Shown in pieces: positions 53,815 through 64,000 of a DNA stretch of 64,000 bases. Each line of letters begins with the position of its first letter. Within the stretch, counting starts at the first letter, position 1. Position numbers and translations under genes: made by a program. The DNA lies in NCBI GenBank assembly GCA_025526915.1, contig JAHLKH010000035.1:62001-126000 (forward strand). Reading direction: 5' to 3'. The notes under the pieces were generated by a model. The model was given only the letters and a program-made list of their open reading frames with translations, searched no databases and was not told the DNA's origin. The stretch comes from Entophlyctis helioformis. Lineage: Eukaryota; Chytridiomycota; Chytridiomycetes; Chytridiales; Chytriomycetaceae.

Positions 53815-54345
53815 CCGGGCATGTGATGAATGGATTGCCAAGGCGCGCAGTTGGAATGAAGATGAGATTGCCGCATTTGTCGACACCAACGCCATCTGCC
53901 ACTTGTCTGCTCCATGCCGCACGCTTGCACGCGGCTGCCAATGCTGCATGCGACTCTGCGAGAATGTCCACATCGTCTGCAAGATCAGTCCACGGACGCC
54001 ATGACCGTCGGCCACGGCTGGGATGCTGATCTCGGGATCCATCGAGTATGTCATTGAGGAACAGCTTGGCAAGAGGCCAGACAGCGGGCAGCCTTGGCGG
54101 ACGCCTTGTCTGACGCTGAACGGCTAAGAGAGCACATTGCCTGATCGTGCACATGCAGTGGATGACGTGTAGAGTGCCTTGAGGAACTCGTACGTGCGTG
54201 GCAGGGGATGCCACCGGGCAGCCTCCACAGCAGCGCGCCGATCGGCACTGTGTCGAATGCCTTCTTGATGTCAGACGGCGTCAACCTTCGCAGCCGCGAG
54301 TCTCGATCGGCGACCAAATTTGTTTGATCGAGGTTTCCCCGACAG
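53815..54345 (-). mobile_element. Decayed non-LTR (LINE-type) reverse-transcriptase fragment
   Basis: On the minus strand, in order: DIKKAFDTVPIGALLW (RT block with the catalytic Asp and AFD), RQGCPLSGLL-like, AKLFLNDILDG, the active-site box LADDVDILAES, and WSRQVADGVGVDKCGN with the conserved KCG. Pieces lie in different frames, so it is dead. It occupies the gap between ankyrin copy C and UBC4, ending about 25 bases before the UBC4 start codon. No endonuclease domain, poly(A) tail or target-site duplication was found. Confidence 0.8.
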
Positions 54346-54369
54346 CACAACACTCGACAAAACGAAGAC

Positions 54370-56212
<1,843 letters not shown>

Positions 56213-56440
56213 AGCGAGGGGCCGCTCTGAACATTTGTGCTACGTGTGATGTCGAGCAGACGGGCCGCTTGCTTGTTTGCTGTGGGCAACTGAATAACGG
56301 CGGATTGTGGGAGCCACTCGTCTGCGTCTGCCAGCGTGCCCGACTCGGGATCCTCCTCGAGCCCCTCACTCTGAATGAAGGCGTCGTTGTTTCCAACACT
56401 CGCATCATCCACTCTTCCAAGCAGATTGACCACAGCAGCC

Positions 56441-57752
<1,312 letters not shown>

Positions 57753-57936
57753 GGCCCCACGGCCTGGCACACGGCCTGGCCCAAATGAACATTACCTTGG
57801 CACGCGTGGCAACCCTCTCGTGTTTCACAACCTCTGGTACTCGCCCTGAGCGACAACCATCGCGGCGACCATTCAGCCTCTGAAACTGCCGACGCCACAA
57901 AAACGCTGGCGAAAATATCTGCGCTTGCCCACAACC

Positions 57937-59503
57937 ATGACAACCATGCAGCACTCGGCATCGACCTCGGACGTCACGGCCACGCCTTCGACGGCGTCGG
58001 GCACGGCGCCCGCCTCGGTGGTCGGCCAGCAGCACCAGCTCAAGCACGCCAACCACTCGACGGCGTCGGTGCGCAGCGCCCGCTCGTCGCTCGAGCTGCC
58101 GCGCCTCCAGCGGCCCGCGAGCTGGCTGCCTCTGCCGAAGCTGGCCAACTACAACGGCCCGTTCAAGGTCGGCGTGGTCGACGTCGAGCCCCGCTCGTCG
58201 GCCGTCGAGAAGGGCCTGCTGCTGCGCATGTACTTCCCGACCGTCGACCAGCCGCACACGCCGCACGCCCGCTGGCTGCCCAAGCGCCTCATGTACTCGC
58301 TCGGCTACGCCGACTTCATGAGCATCCCCGCCCCGCTCGCCCTCTTCTTTGTGACGCCTGCGATGGCGCCCGTCGACACGCCCGGCTACTTGAATGCGCC
58401 GCTGCGTCCCGAGTCGCCCGCCACCGCTGCGACGCCCGCACTGCCCGGCAAGCTGCCCGTCATCTTCTTCTCGCACGGCCTCGCTGGCATGCGCACCACC
58501 TACTCCACCATCTGCGGCTGTCTGGCCGCAAAGGGCTTCATTGTCGTGGCCGTCGAGCACGGCGACGGCAGCGGTGCTGCAACGGCCCGCAACGAGTTCA
58601 CGACCCGCATCCCCTTCCGCCGCCCGACCAAGGAGGAGATCCAGCCGGGCGAGACCCAGGACGAGTACCTCAAGCGCTTCCGCAGCGGCCAGGTCCAGTA
58701 CCGTGCCGATGAGATCATGGCCGCCGTCGAGCTCATCAAGGCCATCAACGCCGGCACGTTTGACAGCAAAAAGGACAACATCCTCCACAACCAGACCTTT
58801 GACCTGACGAGCTTTTCTGGCCGTCTTGACCTGGACAACATGGCCATTGCCGGCCACTCCTTTGGCGTAAGTCGGTCCTCTTGTGCCTTGTGCTGCCTGT
58901 CGCTTGTCGCCTGCCGCCTCTGGCCATGTGTGCACCATTTGTTTCCCCGCCATGATACTCCGCACATTGCCGATCTGTAGTCTGACCCACACGCGATCTG
59001 GTCTCAAACAGGGAGCCACGACGCTCGAGGTGCTCTCGCGCGAGAACCACCCGTTCAAGTGCGGCGTCACGACCGACCCGTGGATGTTCCCGCTCCTGCA
59101 CCTGAACCGCGTCACGGTCCCCCACCTCACGATCCAGTCCGAGACGTTCCACTGGCGCGACAACATCAACGAGCTGTCCCAGATGCTCAAGAGCGCCAAC
59201 GCCAACCCCAACAACCGTGTCGGCATGATCAAGAACACGGCCCACAACGACTTTTCCGACTTTTCGGGCCTATTCCCGTCCACCCTGCGCCGCGTTGGCC
59301 AGACCGGAAAGGGCGATCCGCTTGTCTGCCAGCTCATCAACGACGAGTGGATGACCGAGTTCTTCCGCACCTTCCTGACCACGTCGCAGCTCGCCATCCC
59401 CGAGTTCCCCGCATACAACATCCACGATCCCGTCGACACACTTGACGTGGTGCTCAAGGACGAGGAGGCTCTGGATCACATTTTCGCCAACCTCAAGAAG
59501 TAG
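57937..59503 (+). CDS. Platelet-activating-factor acetylhydrolase (PAF-AH II / PLA2G7 family)
   Basis: Two exons joined by a GT-AG intron that splits the nucleophile elbow GHSFG|GAT. N-terminal motifs are VGVVDVEPRSSAVEKGLLLR and MYFPTVDQPHTP. LPVIFFSHGLAGMRTTYS supplies the oxyanion strand. The catalytic triad is Ser in GHSFGGAT, Asp in CGVTTDPWMFPL and His in NTAHNDFSDF, all placed as in human PAF-AH. No signal peptide is visible; the first 60 residues are Ser/Thr/Ala-rich, so a cytosolic enzyme is likely. It hydrolyses short or oxidised sn-2 acyl chains of phospholipids. No frame break was seen. Confidence 0.92.
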
Positions 59504-59820
59504 GCGACCCCTGTACCTTTGCGTTCGCACCAATAGATTCCATTTCTCTTTCACAGTTGTACTGCGGCATCGTCAGCCGAGCCAGCCAAGCCGGCCAAGC
59601 CGGCCAAGCCAACCGAAGCTTGGTTCCACCTCCAACTCCGACTGACGTGCAACCACCTGCGGCCAATCGTTTCGTCACGCCGTGCGCTGCTTGGCAGCTG
59701 CTTGGCAACTGCTTGGCAACTGCTTGGCTCCGCCTGCCGTGATGTGTGCTCACATAAAGGACGGATCGCCTCCTGCCGCACGCCGCCTGCCAGATCCAGA
59801 CCGAACAACCCCCTTGCAGC
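59504..59820. other. Spacer between PAF-AH and the next gene
   Basis: No gene seen. Contains GCCAAGCCG tandem units (59583-59613) and repeated GCTTGGCAACT units (59690-59730) close to the downstream start codon. Confidence 0.6.
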
Positions 59821-61472
59821 ATGACTCTCGACAGCTCGCCTGCCGTCGGCACATCCGCCGTCGTGTCCATCACCAGCTACGACACCGTCACCGTGTCGAC
59901 GCACTCTCCTGTCGCCGTCGCCTGCGTGCACTATGCCATCGAGAGCTTCGCAACGGCTGGCCTCAAGTCCGAGTCCAGCGATCCCGCCACCGGCACGCAC
60001 TCGTTCGTCCTCGCCGGCATGCTCAACGACTTTGACCTGTACACCGAGACGGCCCTCAAGCCGGGCAATCTGCCCGCTGTCAACTGGGGCACCAACGTTC
60101 TCAACTTCATGCTCGCCATCATCCGCGCCATGGCCGGCGCCGGCTGGCAGCTCGTCTCGTCGATCAAGCCCACGCCGATGGCCAAGGATGCGCTCGTGTT
60201 CGAGGACACTGGCGAGTACAGCCACCCCAATGACTTCTTCGCCATGTGGCCGCACGCCTTTATGCAGAACCCGGAATACGCCGAGCTCAACTTTTGTGGC
60301 ATCTCGCTGCACCCCGAGCTCGTCAAGGCCATCGAGCTCATCATCACCGAGGCCGAGCTGCAGCTGCAGCTCAAAAGGAAGGCAGTGACGATCGTCGAGT
60401 CGCCCGTCGAGTACGCCCGCTCCAAAGAAGGCCACATGGTCTTCTCGGACCTGTTCAGCCACCCCCAGCACGCGTCCCTCAACCACCTCATCGCGTACCT
60501 CGTTCACGGCTTGCAGCATCTTGGCTTCATGTCCATCGGCTGCAGTGACCAGCTCGACAAGCTCCACCTCAGGGAGCCGAGAGACTCTGTGTTCAACGCC
60601 ATGAACTACCTACCCGACCGACGCGAGATGGAGGTCATGCCCAAGGAGGTCGTCAGCAGCGTGTGGTTCTTCAAGGCATCACAAGCCTACGGTGGCATGT
60701 CGGCGATTGTTGACTCGCTGTCCAGGTCGACCGACTACTCCGCCTTTGCCAACGATGTCGCCTGTGTGTCGCTCGAGAGCACGTCGGCTGTCATGGTGTA
60801 CGGCAACACGATCACGCTGGATCGCTACAAGGTCGACCTCATCGCTGGGCCAGCCTCGTTCAAGACGGTCATTGACGAGACCATCAGGGCGTCTTGGCCC
60901 CATGGACTGCGCGACGGCCCGACCACCCATTCTGGCGCCATGACCAAGTGGAAGCTCAAGAAGGGCGGCATGTTTGCACCGGCTGGCAAGGACGACGTCC
61001 AAGCCACGCGTCTGTTCCTTGACATCATTGAGCGCGCATCGGCTGCAGGATGGCGCCACACGACGTCGTCTGTCATTGGTGGCAACGTGTACCAGCACTT
61101 TGTGCCCTCAACCTCCACGGCTGGTGCTGGTGCTGATGCTCCCTCGTCCTTGTTCGCGATCGAGGTAGTCGGCAAGAACCAGCTCCATCTGACCTGCAGC
61201 TCGGCTACTGCTGCTGCCAATGCTGGTGCACACGACGCGATTGCCGACATGATTGTCCAAGTGTTTGTCAAGCAGGGCATCACCATCACAAAGCCAGCCA
61301 AGAGCGCTGCCAAGGTCGATGGCGCGTCGCAGTGGACGGCGGCATCGGCATGTGGAACGACTCTGGCGTGAGCATGCCTCTGATGAATGCGCTTGCCCAC
61401 GGGTTCGATGATCTTGGCTACAGACTGCACAGCACGGCTTCCCATGGCCGCATGTTTGTGTTTACCAAGTAG
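59821..61472 (+). CDS. Unrecognised soluble protein built from internal repeats
   Basis: Essentially intronless, with about 550 codons. No signal peptide or membrane helix. A helical motif ending in an aromatic or hydrophobic residue before a polar strand recurs: LNFMLAIIRAMAGAGWQLVS, then LNHLIAYLVHGLQHLGFMSI, RLFLDIIERASAAGWRHTTS and, at the C-terminus, MNALAHGFDDLGYRLHSTAS. Each is followed by a strand such as DALVFED or MFVFTK, suggesting four to five divergent copies of one small alpha/beta domain. The end requires a one-base frame change near 61330 to pass into GGIGMWNDSGVSMPLMNAL and stop at TAG 61470. AATAAA follows at 61501. I do not recognise the family. Confidence 0.6.
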
Positions 61473-61500
61473 GAAGCGGCACAGTCCATGTTCACTATGC

Positions 61501-61506
61501 AATAAA
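61501..61506 (+). terminator. AATAAA polyadenylation signal
   Basis: Lies 28 bases after the stop of the repeat protein and 30 bases before the stop of the convergent coiled-coil gene. Confidence 0.55.
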
Positions 61507-61535
61507 ACACTGTTGATACAAGACTAGTCTGGCAT

Positions 61536-64000
61536 TTATTCAGGAACAGTCGACGAAGCACGAGTTGCGCCGTGCCGTCGCTTGGACTTTCTGCGGTGCG
61601 ACTTGCCCTCGTGCGGCACAGCCGCCGCGTCATTCAGCAGCCACTCAAACTCTTTTGTGTTGGCCAGCTGCATGTTGCCCAACTGCTCGGCCTGGGCAGC
61701 ATCTTGGCCAGCGCATTGAGGCGGTCATACTCGCCATGCAGGCCGCGGTTGACCTCGTTGAGCTTGCGGTCGCGGCGACGCCACTCTTCCAGCAGCTCCA
61801 TCTCGCGCGACGACTCGCGGCCCTTGATGTGCATCTGCATGCGCTCAAACTCGATGCGCAGCTTGCGCTCTGCTTGGTACTGCACGCGGTTTTCATGCAG
61901 CGCCGTCTCGAGCTGCTCGCGGTGCTGCGTCTCGCCGACAGCTTGATCTCCGTGACGGCCAGCTGCGTCTCGAGCGCTCGACCATGTCGGTGAACTGGCG
62001 GATCGTTGCGGCGTTGCGCACGTTTTCGGCGTTGGACCGCGCGAGCGCGAGCGTGAGCTGCTTGATCTCGTCGTTGCGCTCGCGGATCTCTTGCGCGCTT
62101 TCCGTGCGCAGCACCTCCATGGCGTCGCTGAGCTCGTCGATCTTGGCGAGCGCTTCCTGGTGCTGCGCGCGCACCACCGCATGCTCGCCCGTTTCGCGCG
62201 CGAGCTCGACCGTCAGCCGCTCATTGTCGGTCTTGGACGCCGCGGCCTCTACCCGCGACTCTGCAAGCTGCCGCTCCAGATCCGCTTGGTACTTTTGCAG
62301 CTGGTCCTGCTTCATCTTGAGCTTGACATTCATGTCCACGACGAGATGGTGCTTGACTTCGAGCGACTTGAACTCCTTGGTCAGCTGGCCGTGTGCACCT
62401 TGCAGGCTGGTCAGATCACGCCGCAGCTGCCCCTCGGTCGCCACGGCCTCGTCCCTGAACTTGGTAAACATGTTCTTGGTGCTCTCCAGCTCCTCCTCGC
62501 GTTGCCGCAGCTCGGCGCGCACAAACTTGATCTTCTCGGTCAGCTGGCGCTTGTCGTTGGACAGATTCTGCTTTGCGAGCGTGAGCTTCTCAATTTGCTC
62601 GTCCAGCAGGGCCGCCTTTTCGTCTGCCAGCCGCTTGATCTGCGTCATCTCAAAGTTGAGCACGTTGACGTTGGACAGCTCGCGGTCCAGCTGGTTTTGC
62701 AGATCGGTCGTCTGGAACATGAGCTGCTCCTTCTGCTCCTGCATCTTCTTGATCGTCTTGGCGTCCTCTGTCCGCAGATCGCCGAGCTCCTTGATGCGCG
62801 AGTCGCGGATCGATATCTCCTTTTCGTGCCGCTGCGACGTGGCCTTGGATGCCGCCTCCAGCTGGTCCTTGGACCGCGTCAGGCTCTTGAGCGCCGTTGT
62901 CAGCTTTTCGTTTTCTGCGCGGCTCGACTTGAGCTGCATCTCCAGCTCCTTGCGCAGGATCGTCGCGGCATCGTTCTCTTCGGTCAGCCGCGCGATCGTC
63001 ATGTCCTGCTCCTTCTTGACCGTCTCGGCATTGGCCTCGGCAAGCCGCAGATCAGCCTCGAGCTTGGACCGCTGCATGATTGTCTGTGACAACGTCTCTT
63101 GCGTCTCCTTGAGCTCTTTGCTTGTCTGGTCAAGCTCGGTCGAGATCTTGATGTTGAGCTCTTCCGACTTGCGCTTGGCCTCGCCCGTCGCATTGAACTG
63201 CTGCACAAGCTCCTCCAGCTCAAACTCGAGCTCGCGGATCTTGGTCTGTGCTGTGCTGAGCTCCTTGGCCGATTGCTCAAAGTCGGCAGACAGCTTCTCG
63301 AGATTCTTTTGCAGGATCATGTTGCGCGACTCGGCCGCCTCGGTGCCCTTTTGCGCCTCTTTGCGCAGTCGGTTCATGGTCTCGTCCATGGCCAGAAACT
63401 CCTTGAACGAGTCGTGCAGCTTGCCCTTCATCTCGTCCACGGACTTGTCGGCCTCCTTGACCTTGACCTCGCGACTGCGAATGATTTCCTGCAGCTGCTC
63501 AATCTGGAGATGCAACTGTTGCGCAGCACGCGCGTGTCAGCCCAACGACAGCGCGATCCCTTCTCCTGCAAGATCACAGCCACGCAGTCGCACCTTGCGC
63601 TTGTCTTCTTCGGCGTTGATGAGGAAAGCCATGAGCGACGATGTCTCTGCCTTGAGGTACTTGACGTCCGTCATCAGTCGCTGGCACTCGGACTGCTGCC
63701 ACTCTTCGGCGAACGTGTAATAGTACACCGACCGGTTCAATGCAGCACGCAGTCGCTGCACGTTTTGCGACTCAAACTGCTCCTTGCGCAGAGTGGAAAA
63801 CAGTTGCCCGCGCAGCTGGTGAATCTCGCGGTCCTTGGCATCCAGCATGCGTTTATACAGCGCGCCTGAAAAGGTGTTGCCCGTGGTGATGCCCGAGCCT
63901 TTGATGCGCTGCTGCGATGTGCTGGGAGACCCGGCGTTGCCACCGCCCACGCCTGCAACGGCGCGTGCAATCGCCTCTTCACGCACGCCTGCAGCCTTGT
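61536..64000 (-). CDS. Long coiled-coil protein, 5' end outside the window
   Basis: Almost entirely heptad-patterned, Glu/Lys/Gln/Leu-rich coiled coil. The visible N-terminal part has YKRMLDAKDREIHQLRGQLF and SVYYYTFAEEWQQSECQRL, a short intron at about 63515-63590, then a long exon (DKSVDEMKGKLHDSFKEFLA onward). The tail after RKLRIEFERMQMHIKGRES ends in a basic stretch SHRRKSKRRHG before TAA. Frame changes near 61975, 61935 and 61700 break the C-terminal 150 codons. The frame is open at the window edge. A ciliary/basal-body or cytoskeletal role is plausible in a flagellated organism, but composition alone cannot show it. Confidence 0.7.

Noticed and set aside
61984..63720. 578-codon plus-strand Ser/Cys-rich frame
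   Set aside because: Antisense shadow of the coiled-coil gene, with composition explained by complementing Glu/Lys/Leu codons.

Overview
This is a nuclear, intron-rich, GC-rich eukaryotic window. The introns are short with GTGCGT- or GTAAGT-like donors, and genes sit only tens to a few hundred bases apart on alternating strands. The gene set suggests an early-diverging, zoosporic (chytrid-like) fungus. It has a PSTAIRE Cdk1, a VMA21/SPC2 pair, an Hsp-free housekeeping set and a DYRK1-type kinase, plus accessory families known to expand in chytrids: a Crinkler-type P-loop NTPase/nuclease, F-box-like ankyrin proteins and LINE reverse-transcriptase debris. The lineage is inferred; no rRNA or other barcode is present.

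Region 1-19.4 kb: two inverted arms (1-1515 and 15741-17268) each carry the nuclease-like tail of a Crinkler-type gene plus its downstream flank. Each arm ends about 20-27 bases before the start codon of an unrelated gene: LTO1 on the left and a MOV10-type RNA helicase on the right. Between the arms lie LTO1, RIC1 (Rab6/Ypt6 GEF) and a DYRK1-like kinase. The right arm continues into a full Crinkler-type gene with Walker A and Walker B motifs.

Region 19.4-27.5 kb is accessory. It holds a decayed ankyrin gene with a reverse-transcriptase remnant on its 3' side, an unrecognised basic/low-complexity gene, an unrecognised membrane protein with tandem repeats, a possible small Cys-rich membrane protein, and a fragment of the ankyrin-family 5' region.

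Region 27.5-49.7 kb is dense housekeeping: an Ariadne RBR ligase, a C5orf34-like protein, an SR-cyclophilin, VMA21, SPC2, CDK1, eIF4B, glutathione reductase, eIF2B-epsilon, protoporphyrinogen oxidase and a peroxisomal-type ABC half-transporter. Region 49.7-54.4 kb is a gene-poor spacer with a tRNA-Ala, an intact ankyrin gene and a longer reverse-transcriptase fragment. Region 54.4-64 kb holds UBC4, RagA/Gtr1, a PAF-acetylhydrolase, an unrecognised repeat protein and a long coiled-coil protein running off the right edge.

Many well-conserved genes are broken by single-base frame changes that no intron explains. Residual consensus indels in the assembly are the simplest reading, so CDS coordinates below are gene spans from start to stop with introns inside. 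Exon borders are given where they could be read confidently.
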